Assembly (NCBI GenBank): GCA_027922465.2
Contig: BQMF02000327.1
Span: 186,001 to 250,000, forward strand
Origin: Turritopsis dohrnii
Taxonomy: Eukaryota; Cnidaria; Hydrozoa; Anthoathecata; Oceaniidae
Length of the DNA: 64,000 nt
Direction of reading: 5' to 3'
Positions 41,446 through 53,168 of the stretch are shown here, one piece after another; positions within the stretch are counted from its first letter, which is position 1; each line of letters opens with the position of its first letter. The notes below the pieces were generated by a model. The model worked only from the letters and a program-made list of their open reading frames with translations, ran no database searches and was not told where the DNA came from. A program made the translations under genes and the position numbers.

Positions 41446-44136
41446 GTGCAAAGACTGTCTCTCTGGATTGATCCTATGCAACGTTTCTCTAATACTTCAC
41501 TTCTGGACTTTCTAAACGAAAACCGTAATTTGACTTCTATCGCACACATCAATACGCAATCGCTTCTATCAACATTTACTGAATTTTCCGCCATGTTGAA
41601 CCTTCTTAAATTCGATATTATAACCCTTAGCAAAACTTGGTTGCAAGACAACAAAGAACAAGAGGAGTACGTTAAAATCGCCGGTTATAAACCTGCCTTC
41701 AAGCACCGAAAAACTCATGGAGGTGGAGTCGGTATTTATGCAAAGGAACATCTTCATTTCAACCTCGTAAGGACTTAACAAAAAACTCTTCCTTGGAAAT
41801 TTTGGCTGTTGAATTCCGAGGCAGAAACAAAAACACTCCTTACCTTCTTGTTACCGTGTACCAACCAAACTTCGATGAAAAGGAAAAACTAAAATGGCTG
41901 GACCTGTTTGAAACAACCATTGCTGAAATTTGTACCAAATGGAACGGTATTATCATTCTTATTGGTGAAATATTGATTTTCTCGGTCAAGAAAAGGAATC
42001 GAGAATACGTTACAAAGATATACTCACCTCATACAACCTTTCCCAACATGTTACAAAACCTACAAGAAAAAGTAAAACTCTCATCGATCATATAATCACC
42101 AACATTCCAAACAAAGTTAGTCACAGCGACGTCCTCCCAACCGACGAAATAAGTGACCATGATACCCCTTACATCCTGCTGAGCATCAAAAAAAGAGCGT
42201 TTTGAACCTCGTTATAAGTTCATTCGTGACGACAAGAATCTCGATATGAATTCTTACATTAATGAAATATCTCATTTACCATTCAACCTCGTTTATGCTT
42301 TCGACGATCCTGAAGATCAAATAGACATTCTCAACCATCTGATTCTTAAATGCATCGAAAACCATGCTCCATTAAAACGTGTGACCTTTGGATGAGGGAT
42401 TCAGTTATCGAAATATGTCGATCCCAACTTGAGCTGTCTCGTCAACAAGCTCGTTTCAACCCACAAAACAAAGCGTCGTACAAAGAAAAACTATGCAACT
42501 ACAAAAAGAAATTGAAAGAAATCAAAAATAACTTTTTCAAAAAATCTCTTTCATCAAAAGACCCTAAAGCTGTTTGGAGCACCATCCATCGGGTTTTGAC
42601 TAATCAAAAGTCTCGTATTAACCACCATTCCTCGGAAATGAACGACTACTATAGCAAGTTAGCTTCAGAATTTACCAGTAAACCTAACGTAGAATCAACT
42701 TTACCAGACGACATCGAGACAGTAAATGACGAAACTTCATTCAAAATTTTGCACACATGCATCAGATTCTAAAGAATTTGAAAAATGACTGTTCTTGTGG
42801 ATCTGATAGCATCTCCATACGCTTCATAAAACCAATTTCAGAGTCCATCATATCACCACTTGTGCATATAATCAATAATTGCATTGACAAGAAAATCTTT
42901 CCTCGACAATGGAAGATTGCTCGCGTATGCCCTATACCAAAAATAGATTCACCAATAAAAATCAAGGACTACCGACCGATATCGGTGCTGCCTGTATTAT
43001 CGAAAGTTTTTGAAAGAGTCATCTTGATTCAGCTTTGCAAATTCATCGAGGACAAAGCACTCTATCATCAAACACAATCTGGCTTTCGTAAAGGCCATTT
43101 TACCGCTACCTTCCTCATCAAAATTCGAGATGACATCAAAAAAGCGATGAACAAAAGTGAAGTCCCCCTATCTATATTGATCGATTACTCACAAGCTTTT
43201 GACACCATAGACCACCAGAACCTACTATTGAAGCTAAGAGATATGAGCTTTTCCTACGATTCTCTTCAAATTTTGTTGAGCTATTTGAAAGATAGGAAAC
43301 AGTATGTACAAGTTGAAGACAAAACCTCTTCCACGAAACCCATGTGCTTCGGAGTTCCGCAGGGTAGTATATTAGGCCCTGGGCTATTTAATCTCTACGT
43401 TGTTGAACTTTCAGATCAAGTGATATCATCAAGTATACAATACGCAGATGACACCACCCTTTACCGACACTGCAAAGTCAAAGATCTGCAGCTAACCATT
43501 AAAGAGATGGAAAAGGACGTCGAGAATCTTCAATCGTGGTCAAAGGATAACAACCTTCTATTTAACAACAACAAATTACAGCTCATTATATTCCATTCGC
43601 AACGTCTAAGAAACTTTCCGAAAAATCAAAGTCAACTTTTCCGATGTTCCGGAAAATCGATTGAGCACAAATCAAATGTTAAATTGCTTGGAGTTCACCT
43701 TGACCAAAATTAATCATGGTCAACTCATATCAATGCTATCATCAAGTCTTCTCAAGGAACACTGCGTGCTCTCCGTAAATTCAGTCGCTTTACCCCGATT
43801 CATGTTCGAAAAACCTTGGCTGAAACAATGATACTATCCAAGCTTAACTACAGCAATGTCGTTTTTGCTCAAATTCCAAAATATATACAACGACTACAGA
43901 AGATCCAAAATATAGCAGCTGGGTATGTTATATCTCGTTATGCTAACTTGAATGACGTAATTAAATTAAAATGGCTACCAGTCAAAGAGTATATGGAATT
44001 TAATACCGCGAAAATTGTTCACAAATCGCGTCGAGATAAAAACCATCCCAGTTACCTTAATGTTGAATTCTTTGATCCAAATAAGACGCTGCGTTCTACT
44101 TCCAAAGAGTTTTTTTTAAACAATTTATTTGATTAA
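41446..44136 (+). pseudogene. 5'-truncated, frameshifted CR1/L2-type LINE
   Basis: Endonuclease part 1 (41446-41778): AHINTQSLLSTFTEFSAML, IITLSKTWL (Lys replaces the catalytic Glu found in the other LINE) and THGGGVGIYAKEHLHF. Part 2 (41793-42095) continues with VTVYQPNFDEKE. The next piece (42350-42772) is the linker. The RT (42757-43713) has DYRPISVLPVLSKVFERVI, TQSGFRKGHFT, DYSQAFDTI, GVPQGSILGP and YADDTTLY. A tail is at 43816-44136. Same order as the intact LINE but clearly diverged, with no 2A or PHD region. The 3' flank has AATAAATAAATAAA near 44465. Confidence 0.85.
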
Positions 44137-44507
44137 TATATATATATATTTTAATCATTATCTATTTTCATTTGATCTGATTCTCATTACTTACAGTAGT
44201 CTTCAATACTTACTTCAGTCTATTCTCAATTCTAGTTTTGAACTACCTCTTACTTCCTATTTTGCAACGCCCTGCTTCGCACCTCTTGATCTCGATTCCT
44301 TAGTTTATTTGTTGGATTTTTTTATCATAACTGCATTTTACTACTACAAATTTTTTAACGAAATTATTTTAATAGATATATTTTATTCATTATGAATTTT
44401 AATTTTAATTTTTTTAGTTTAGGCGGAAGAAAAGTTTGTATAAATTGAAGCCAATTCAATGTAAAATAAATAAATAAAAACTTTCATATTTCTTCCTAAC
44501 AGTGAAC

Positions 44508-45960
44508 CAAACGCCATTTTTTCTCCTGAATGAGAAGTGAATCATCGAGGATATTCTTAAATATGGCATTCAAGTTTACATTATCTATGTCAGTCTAAGT
44601 TGAAAGCTGTTGTTGAGATACTTTTCAACGTTCTCTGAGAGCTCTATCTGAAACACCAACAATAAGTTCTGCTACTCGATTTTAAACTTAAAACTTGCTT
44701 TTCTTCAATTATTTTATCGATAGATAGCCCGTTTTCAAAAAGAAAGATCCTTTTGCAAATGATAGTCCGTTTTTAAAAAGAAAGCCTGTTTTCAAATACA
44801 CGTTTTTTTTTTTATTAGAACCCAGTTTATAAGAACATTTAGGCTGAAATTCGGCAAAAAATTAAGAACATCGTAAGAACATGCCCAGCCTCGAAGCTAA
44901 AAAATTAGTACATGGAATTGAGACATAAATCATTTAAAAGATAAAATATTTTTACGTTTTCAAAGTAATCGGAAAAATGCGTACAAAAGGTTGTTAAAGT
45001 TTCTACAGCAACACCACTTCTACACCATCAAACTCTTCTACTCCGACGAAGTCCTCATCTTCGTCGCTGAAAAGCACCTTGTATTTTCCGATACCTGTGT
45101 TAAAATATCGAATCTATTATAAAGGCGCAATTTTTTTCTTCAGATATTTGATTTCGTATTAAGAACGTCAATAAGAACATCTGAGGCTCAAATTTACTGA
45201 AAAAATAAGCACATCCAGGCTCAGCCAAAATTAAGGTGTTCTAATAAAAAAAAAAACGTGTAAGATAGAATTTAATATTCTGTTGCAGTATTTTCAAAGT
45301 CTCTCTTTCGCTGAAGGTTTCAGTTTATGCTCTTTTTCCTTCGGAAGTTTTGTATTATAATTTATTCTACATGTCAGCTCTATCATCATGGAAACCTCCA
45401 TCAGAACGCATCAGTGATACTTTATATATAGATTATATTGTTCATTTTCCTAATTGCGAACGACATTCCTTCAGTTACATGCAACTCAAAACACATTTCA
45501 ACATGACAGTTTTTATACAGAAGATAGCTTTAACCGAGTTACACAAGCAAGTATTCTGTTGAGTTGCAGAGGAGACCCGCTATCCCGAATTCTCGATGTA
45601 CTGGAAAAATGTTCGAGATTAAAAGCCCGAGATTACAACAGGAAGAAATTCCAGAGCGCGGCACCAAAATGTTAAACATCTATTGGAATGTGTTTGACAC
45701 TGTTCTGACAATTCAGTTGAATTACAGACGAGTCCGGCTAACTGGAACTGTCAACGTACCGGATAAAAGTTCCAGATAGAAAGCCCGACTTAGAGATACC
45801 GAGATTACACCATGAAGAAATTCCAGATATTGAACTTTTAATTTTTTTAATATCCATTGGAATGTGTTTCACACTGTTTTGACAAAAACCCCCGGAACAC
45901 AACACTGTCTAGTTTCTCAAAGTTACTCTCTCTTAATTTTTACTTTGTGCTTGAACAGCT
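44508..45960 (+). repeat. duplicated block A (paralogue at 47886-48600)
   Basis: TTTTTTCTCCTGAATGAGAA, GGCATTCAAGTTTACATTAT, CACCAACAATAAGTTCTGCT, CCTCCATCAGAACGCATCAG and AACTGTCAACGTACCGGATA are shared. This copy carries an extra MITE at 44799-45260. Pogo-like end words (ACAGACGAGTCCGGCTAACT) lie at about 45704. Confidence 0.8.
44799..45260 (+). mobile_element. CACGTTTTTT-ended MITE with an empty site in block A'
   Basis: CACG, a T-run and ATTAGAAC at the left are mirrored by GTTCTAAT, an A-run and CGTG at the right, with TA on both sides. The paralogue near 48145 reads TTCAAAAAAGATAGAATTT without it. On the minus strand at about 45093-45003 a frame reads GKYKVLFSDEDEDFVGVEEF then a stop: an acidic tail like the C-terminus of pogo-type transposases. 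Confidence 0.85.
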
Positions 45961-46149
45961 TTATTGAAGAGCTTTGATATTACTTTCTTTACTTTTGTCC
46001 CAAGTCGAAGTTGAATAGGGTGGGTTCCATACTTTATGGAAACTTCTTTATTCGATAGCCCTTCCTCCATTTTTTAAAATTCTTTACAAATTTCATTTAG
46101 TGTTTTTATATTCAGTTTCCTTTTTGAAATTTTGATGCTACATTCGAAA

Positions 46150-46655
46150 GATAAAAACCCTACCTTCCGTAATAAACAAAAAATAAGTAAAAGACATTCT
46201 AAAGACATTGGAAAATTTAATGTTTATGATAATCATAAAGATTGCATTACGTTGTTAGCGATTAAAAATTGGTTCAAATAGCGAAGTTCTAGATGGCGAG
46301 ACAGATTTTAGTGAGCGAGACTGTAAATGCTGAATGTAAATGAAATTGATCTAACGCAAATTTCGAAATAGTGCATGTTCGAGATAACGAGAGTAACTGC
46401 ACCTGATGACGCAGGTAAACAGTGACCGAGTAATTGAATGACTTTACGCTATAATTAGGCAGGAGTGCAATTAAATTATAGTTTAATTATCCCTGCTGAA
46501 CGTTGCACTGCGGTCTCCGGAAAATCTATTTAATTGCTTCATTAAGGTGGCGCCTTTTGAAATATAAGTGGAATTTCCACAAATAATAAAATTTAACGGT
46601 GTAATGACTCGATGACGCAAGTTAATATTCACATTTTTCACTTTATCACTTTACT
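46150..46655 (+). repeat. duplicated block B (paralogue at 47370-47885)
   Basis: Near-identical to 47370-47885 over about 500 bp, including GATTTTAGTGAGCGAGACTG, TGCACTGCGGTCTCCGGAAA and GTGGAATTTCCACAAATAAT. It contains a pogo-like right end (CGAGATAACGAGAGTAACTG). Confidence 0.85.
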
Positions 46656-47369
46656 CAATTTCTTTAAATATATTATACGTAATTGGTTTTCTAAACTTCT
46701 TATATTGCTACTACATCGCGTTTGTACTTGCAGTTTTTGTAATGTACTCTCTGAGTTAACATAACTGGTTGAACTGATTGTTCTCCATATGAAAAGGGCT
46801 TCCTGTTGGCTGTACATCATCCATCATGTGTGCTTTCACAATTCAGTTGGGTGGGTTACATTATATCATGATGTAAAATAAAAATAAATATTCAGCCTGG
46901 CTTTTAATAATAGATTTTCGCCTTTGCACTGAAATCACAGCTTCAATGTTTCACTGTTCCAAGCATTTAATAAGCAGTCATTATAGTATTATTGTCAACA
47001 AAATCAAAACATTCACGACATTGCCATTATTTTCTCTGTTTTTTACATGTTCATTCAAAAGTTTTTACAAAAACTTTCCGGACAACATTGAACTAAAACG
47101 ATTTATTTCCATCGTCCAACGTTTAATCTATTGAATAATTTTAAAAGCTAGCAGAAAGCAAAAAACTTCCACTACCTGTCTTCACTGACTGAACAAAACG
47201 GCGTACTACTTCACTGAAGACTAGCCTATGTTCTTATCTATCTTGGCTAGGCCAAAATTCAATACTGAACCGCGGCTATAAAAGTGAACGGAGGAGAAGG
47301 AGGAGGAGGAGGAGGAGGAGAAGAAGGAAAATGCTCGTTTTAACATATCTTTCGCCCTATGGGGAAATA
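46656..47369. other. spacer between duplicated blocks, with a GGA microsatellite
   Basis: No gene is seen. A (GGA)n tract is at about 47290-47325. This stretch separates blocks A-B from B'-A'. Confidence 0.5.
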
Positions 47370-48600
47370 TATAAAAACCCTAGCTTCGGTAATAAACAAC
47401 AAATAAATAAACGACATTCTAAAGACATTGGAAAATTAAATGTTCATGATAATCATAAAGACTGTATTACGTCGCTAGCGATTAAAAATTGGTTCCCGAT
47501 AGCGAAGTTCTAGATAGCGAGACAGATTTTAGTGAGCGAGACTGTAAATGCTGAATGTAAATGAAACTGATCTACCGCAAATTTCGAAATAGTGCATGTT
47601 CGAGATAACGAGATTAACTGTACCTGATGACGCAGGTAAACAGTGACCGAGTAATTGGATGACTTTACGCTATAATTAGGCAGGAGTGCAATTAAATTAT
47701 AGTTTAATTATCCCTACTGAACGTTGCACTGCGGTCTCCGGAAAATCTATTTAATTGCTTCATTAAGGTGGCACCTTTTGAAATATAAGTGGAATTTCCA
47801 CAAATAATAAAATTTAAAAGTGTAATGACTCGATGACGCAAGTTAATATTCACATTTTTCACTTTATCACTTTACTCAATTTCATTTTTTCTCCTGAATG
47901 AGAAGGAAGTCATCGAGGATATTGTTAAATATGGCATTCAAGTTTACATTATCTATGTCAGTCAAAGTTGAAATCTGTTGTTGAGATACTTTTCAGCGTT
48001 CTCTTAGAGCTCTATCTGAAACACCAACAATAAGTTCTGCTACTCGATTTTAAACTTAAAACTTGCTTTTCTTCAATTATTTTATCTATAGATAGCCCGT
48101 ATTCAATGATAGTCCGTTTTTAAAAAGAAATCCCGTTTTCAAAAAAGATAGAATTTAACATTCTGTTGCAGAACTTTTCAAAGGTCTCTCCTTTTTCCAA
48201 AGTCCTCCATCAGAACGCATCAGGGATACTTTATATATTGATTATATTGTTCATTTTCCTAATTGCGAACGACATTCCTTCAGTTACATGCAACTCAAAA
48301 CACATTTCAACATGGCAGTTTTTATACAGAAGATAGTTTTTGCTGAGTTACACAAGCGATTTTTCAGTTGAATTACAGATGCGTCCCGCTATCTCGAACT
48401 GTCAACGTACCGGATAAAAGCTCCAGATAGAAAGCCCGACTTGGAGATATCGAGATTACAACAGAAAGAAATTCCAGATACTGGGCTTTCAATTTTTTAA
48501 CAACTATTGGAATGTGTCTGACACTGTTTTGAGAAAAACCACCGGGACACAACACTGTCAAGTTTCTCAAAGTTACTCTCTCTTCATTTTTGCTTCGTGC
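47370..48600 (+). repeat. duplicated blocks B' and A' in swapped order
   Basis: B' (47370-47885) runs directly into A' (47886-48600), while the left copy is A then B. All blocks are in the same orientation, as expected from an unequal exchange in a former tandem array. Confidence 0.75.
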
Positions 48601-48684
48601 AAATGTCCAACGGACACAAGAGATACATCCATTATAATCAATAGTAGCACTAAATGGATTAATTGCCAATTTATTTTTTCCTGT

Positions 48685-48790
48685 TTTTTTATCTAATTGT
48701 AACTTGTAATCATGTAGAACTTAAAATAAGGAGCAACAAACGTAGTTTTTAATTTGTACGAAATACCCTAGAGCAGTATAACCCATCATC
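48685..48790 (+). pseudogene. peptide-gene 3' flank remnant
   Basis: TATCTAATTGTAACTTGTAATCATGTAGAACTTAAAATAAGGAGC matches the 3' flanks of the peptide genes. AACAAACGTAGTTTTTAATTTGTACGAAATACCC matches the flank of copy 1 specifically. No exon remains. Confidence 0.6.
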
Positions 48791-48950
48791 TTCTTATCTC
48801 TTAATCCCTCATTCAATTTGTACACAGACATTCAAAACAACAAAAACGTTCAAACGTTTTAAATAGTATTCTACGTATTCTAATGGAGCAAGTGTATGCT
48901 TATTCATTCCGGAAACCAATAAAAACGTCCAAAAATGACTGAGAAAGACT

Positions 48951-49609
48951 TTGTTAGTAGTCGTACTGTTTCTCTTGACATTGATGTTTACTTGTATATA
49001 CAATCACGCACAAGTAGAATGTCGAAATTTCGGTTCGGCACAAAATAACGCTAATGATAATCGGTCATTTGTAAACGACACTTGTCACGAGAGCTTGGTA
49101 TATTTATGTAACACCAGGAATATATACGAAAATGTTTCCAGTTACTTTGTTCAAACAGTACATCAACAATGGCGTTTCTCATGGTTTTCAGTCACTTGTA
49201 AGACTGTATGTCGGATGTTACAAGTCACTAACCCAATAGCTAGAAGAAAATCTGTCATTATCATTGTTGAACGTATGACGAAGGATATTCAACGCGTCAC
49301 GAGGCACCAGCATTATCGCACACCATTGCAGAGGATATCCCATGATTATGCACTTATTTGTGACGACATTTGCAAAACAGACAGCCACGTGCGACCGCTT
49401 ATACATCATTCAGACGTAATAGAAATAGAACTTCCCTTAAATTAGTTCAAACAATAGATGTTGATGAGTTAGCACAGTCTGTTACGTTTGGAGTCCAGAC
49501 AACAATGCAATGGACCAACAGCCTGTTAGCATGGATGAAAGAGGATCATGAAAACCTATCACCAGATATAGTATGGAGGCCAACTTTGTTCTTATACAAC
49601 GATAAGTAA
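48951..49609 (+). pseudogene. Cys-loop receptor ligand-binding-domain exon, frameshifted
   Basis: The first frame (to 49445) has a signal-like LLVVVLFLLTLMFTCIYN, a Cys-containing stretch, then SHVRPLIHHSDVIEIELPL and a stop. A second frame carries on in register: KLVQTIDVDELAQSVTFGVQ, TMQWTNSLLAWMKED and WRPTLFLYND, ending at a GTAAGC donor near 49605. The order V-R-P, E-x-E-L-x-L, x-I-D-V-D-E, W-x-(N/D)-x-x-L-x-W, W-x-P-x-x-x-L-Y-N is the start of nicotinic-receptor-type ligand-binding domains. One base is missing in the A-run at about 49437. The signal frame has no ATG before 48978. No further exons were found. Confidence 0.65.
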
Positions 49610-49955
49610 GCCATTTAATCATCTTATAATTCACTAGTCTTCTTAAAGCGTCTACCAGACGGAAAATATCAGCAAAGCTTACTGCAATCTCATTGGTTCA
49701 CGCAGTTAAGAAACTTTTATTGATCCAATCATAATGCAGAGGTTTTTGCCGTCTCAGCATATTGTATGCAGTTTTGTAAATACAGGTAAAAAATACAAGG
49801 AATATTCCGTACAGTGTAAATCTCCACTTTATCAAGAGATTCTGCAAATTCCAAAAACACATCATGTCATTTCTGGAATTTCCTTACTTTTTCGCAAAAA
49901 ACTTGTTCCTAATATATTTCTACTGCAATCAGATTTTCAATCATAAAGATGGAGT

Positions 49956-50005
49956 TTATAAAATCATCAAAAAGGCACTGCGATGAAGAGCAATTTTATT
50001 AAAAT
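49956..50005 (+). mobile_element. CCAGTGGGC-type element, left-half remnant
   Basis: ATCATCAAAAAGGCACTGCGATGAAGAGCAATTTTATT only. The right half is missing. Confidence 0.5.
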
Positions 50006-50121
50006 ACAAAAGCAAGCAAACACTCGTTTCATCAAAAGTTCTTACACTTTAAACATTACGGTAGCCGACTTTGCTTCAGAACGGAAGATTATGTCAACAA
50101 AATCCTAGAGCGGAACATTAG

Positions 50122-50562
50122 CATTTACTGAGACGAGTAAATAGCGACGGATAGAATAATTGTAAATTTTATTTTCCTATCAGTATAAATAACAAGACAG
50201 TATAATCAGATGATGGAATGGGCAAAACTTCTTTCTATCAGTATAAATACATGATAGACAGAGTAATTAAGACATCATTATAAATAATAAATAGATAAGT
50301 CATTAATTTTGCACTACGAATCTAACGTTTTTTCTATCTAAAAACATCATCTCTTGTTTATACTGATGACACTTTAATTCGATCGTTGAATTTGATCATA
50401 TTTGTGCATCGTTTCGATGGTCGAATTGAGATGGAAAAATAAAGAGAAAACTCTATCCATCTAACTGTTTTTTTCTGATTTATACTGTCAGACAGAAAAA
50501 TGTTTTTTGCAATTATTCTATCCGTCTCAATTTCTCCGTCTCAGTATAAATACGGCTATTTT
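50122..50562 (+). mobile_element. ACTGAGACG-ended MITE
   Basis: TTTACTGAGACGAGTAAATA...GACGGATAGAATAATTG at the left is mirrored by CAATTATTCTATCCGTCTC...CCGTCTCAGTATAAA at the right. It interrupts the block GAGCGGAACATT|TTTTTGAA, which is unbroken at 50718 and 32222 (empty sites). Confidence 0.75.
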
Positions 50563-50942
50563 TTTGAATCGTATTTTCAGGAAAAGACTAACTATAGCCA
50601 TAAAATAGCCATCTTTAATTTAAGAAATTAGATTAACCACAAACCGTTTGTCAAATCAAATTTACATTATAATTATTTTGCTTCAGAGAGGAAGATTATG
50701 TCAGAAAAATTTCAGAGCGGAACATTTTTTTGATTCGTAATTCATCAAAAGATTACCATTTTCTCCGCAGTCTTAGAAATTAAAAACATTTTTAACAATA
50801 ATTCAAATAATGCTTTTGTATGTCTTCACAGCAGCAATTAATACCATAGCATTAGCTAACAATCACTTCAAACAGCCTACTTTGATTACAAATAATAGAA
50901 ATAATTAGTGTTATTATACTTCTAATGATACAGGTATAAGAT

Positions 50943-51016
50943 CAATATATATGCATCAATTTAACAGAATATTTCAGTTCTACTTGAAATTTACTTGTGT
51001 TTGCATTCAAGAAATC
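50943..51016 (+). promoter_or_regulatory. conserved upstream block of peptide gene copy 3
   Basis: An ATATATAT box about 65-70 bases before the ATG, then CATCAATTTAACAGAATATT, CTTGAAATTTACTTGTG and TTTGCATTCAAGAAATC, as in copies 1 and 2. Confidence 0.5.
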
Positions 51017-52758
51017 ATGAAGGCTTCATTTGCAGTTTTGTTCTTGTTCATGCTTGTGTCATTGCCAATGGCAACAGGTGACATATTTTTATAATGGAAG
51101 TATATAAATTACTATCGCTATTAGCTAAACTTTATCATGTAAAAACCAATTTCAATTTCCAGGCAGTTGTAATGATATCCCGACTAGCGTCTGGTGCGAC
51201 CGTGGAGATACTGCATCGGCCTTCAAAGAAATGGTGAGAGACGAAAGAACTAATGGTAAGATAACTTTCTTCTAAAGCAGTACATGGCATTTGTTAATAA
51301 CAATGGATCTTTACTTACAAATAGTGAAGTAAATAGTTGATACTTCATAATAGATGCTGCTAGAGAAGTAGTGGCAGAAATCCTCAATTACAGAAAAAAC
51401 GACCCAAAGTAAGAACGACTTTTTAATGCTTTAGTCCTTACTGTAAAAAGATTATTCAGATATCATAGTGATTTATTCAATTTAAGCATTGTCTTGGTAT
51501 AGTGACAACATCCGAAAAATGATTCGACACATTCTCATTGACCATAGTTTATAAAGTTTTGCATGCTAATTTAATACTTATGAATTTGGAAAATCAGATT
51601 TCAGATTAAAACGACTTCTTATGCCATATTTTCTTTACAAGCTGAATCCAGAGGTTACATAAACTTTATATTTTGAGTAGAAAAGTAGAACCTGTAAGAG
51701 GTGTAATGAACCCAGTGTGCAAAATCATGAAAAAGTCAGTGCCACGAAAAGCATTTTTATTGAAATTATGTGTATATTTCGTTAGAAGTACACTCCTTCG
51801 TAGAGGTTTTTCATCAAATTTGCCCACAGCGAATGTTTTGAGTAAGAATTGTTATAACTGTGCCCTGTTGGCATTGGATTCCCATTTCGTTAGGGATAAA
51901 CTAGGTATAAATTCGTCGCATAGTGGAAGCGTTTTAAGCGTTGAGAAAAACAAAGGTAGTGGATGATCTTATTTTTTCATTGTCAAAAAGAATGGAACTT
52001 TTCCGCCACACAATGGATAGAAGACAAAACAGTCACTTCTGTACTATTAGTAAATGTCGCAAACGGCAGTAAATGTCGCAAAATCGCCAGTAAGTGTCGC
52101 AGCTGGAATTTCCATTCGTTTTAATTTTTGTTACATAAAATGTCGTAATGTTTTTCAAAATCAACAGCAAAAGTCGGAAACTTACACAAAGTAATTTTGG
52201 ATCATATAATGTGCAGATACCCTGGAAAGACTTGTTGCTTTAACCAATCGGTCAGGACTCACTTTGAGAAATCATGAAGTATAGAGTAACTGGTAGCACT
52301 CGGGAAAAAAAGTAAAAGCAACCTGCTATGTAAAACATAATGTTGAAAATTATTGCCGTCCTTTTTTTGTAAATTGCAATCTTTGTGACATGTCCGGTAG
52401 GTTCATCAGCGTACGGTGTGATGAGTAGTACGACATCTTGATCAGAATAATCAGTGCGGAGTTCAAAACAAGGATGGAGAAGATATTGGTTGGAAATTGA
52501 AATTAAAAAGTTGCACCATTTACCGTTGATTTTTAATTTTTTTGCGACATTTACTGTTGCGACGTTTACTGGCAATTTTGCGACCCTTACTGTTGAATTG
52601 CGACAATTACTGGCGATTTTTCGGCACTTACTGGCGTTTGCGACATTTACTGGCAATTGCGACGTTTAGTGGCAGTTCAACTTACCCTTCATTTAAAGAT
52701 TTTTCGATGCAAACTAATTGTTTTGTAATCTTGTTTCAGAGATCGATGGAGAAATTGA
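51017..52758 (+). CDS. small secreted two-cysteine peptide, family copy 3 (four exons, 75 aa)
   Basis: Exons are 51017-51077, 51163-51255, 51354-51408 and 52740-52758, GT-AG, with phases as in copies 1 and 2. The signal peptide is MKASFAVLFLFMLVSLPMAT. The mature N-terminus is GSCNDIPTSVWCDRGDT (cysteines eight residues apart), then ASAFKEMVRDERTN, DAAREVVAEILNYRKNDPK and DRWRN-stop. Intron 3 is lengthened by GCGACATTTACTG repeats (52030-52690) and shares its CCAGTGTGC element with copy 2. The conserved part should form one amphipathic helix rich in Arg, Asp and Glu. Function is unknown. Confidence 0.75.
51711..51831 (+). mobile_element. CCAGTGGGC-type short element
   Basis: Starts CCCAGTGTGCAAAATCATGA and ends CATCAAATTTGCCCACAG. 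Same site as 33131 in peptide gene copy 2. Confidence 0.75.
52030..52690 (+). repeat. TGCGACATTTACTG repeat block, inverted around a centre
   Basis: The left part has AGTAAATGTCGCAAA units (52048-52100). The right part has TTTGCGACATTTACTG units (52545-52680). Related units occur at 38000-38110, 54240-54370 and 54840-54895. This is an insertion in intron 3 of peptide gene copy 3, absent from copy 2. Confidence 0.7.
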
Positions 52759-53168
52759 AAGTCTTCTCGTTAAGTAAAGACTGGTAGATGAACGAAATGG
52801 AATTGATTGAATTTGAAGGAACTTTTGTATCTAATTGTAATTTATAATCACCTAGCACTTAAATGAAGGAGCAGGACTTATGCAGTATGTAATATGTAAT
52901 CGCACAAATGTATTGGTTTGCTGAATAAATAGCATCCTAATGAACACATAACACTTCATCAACTGTATGGATTTACCATCAAAGTTTAAGAAATTGACCC
53001 GTAATTTGGATTGAATCTTCATATCACAAAATCGCAATAAGGCGCCTCTAGGGATTTATAATAATAAATAAAACAATAAAAATAATAAAATAATAATAAA
53101 AACTAATACATGGTTCTTTGTACTGTCTGAACTTCTTGTGTTCTATACATTTAAAATACTAGCATGTA

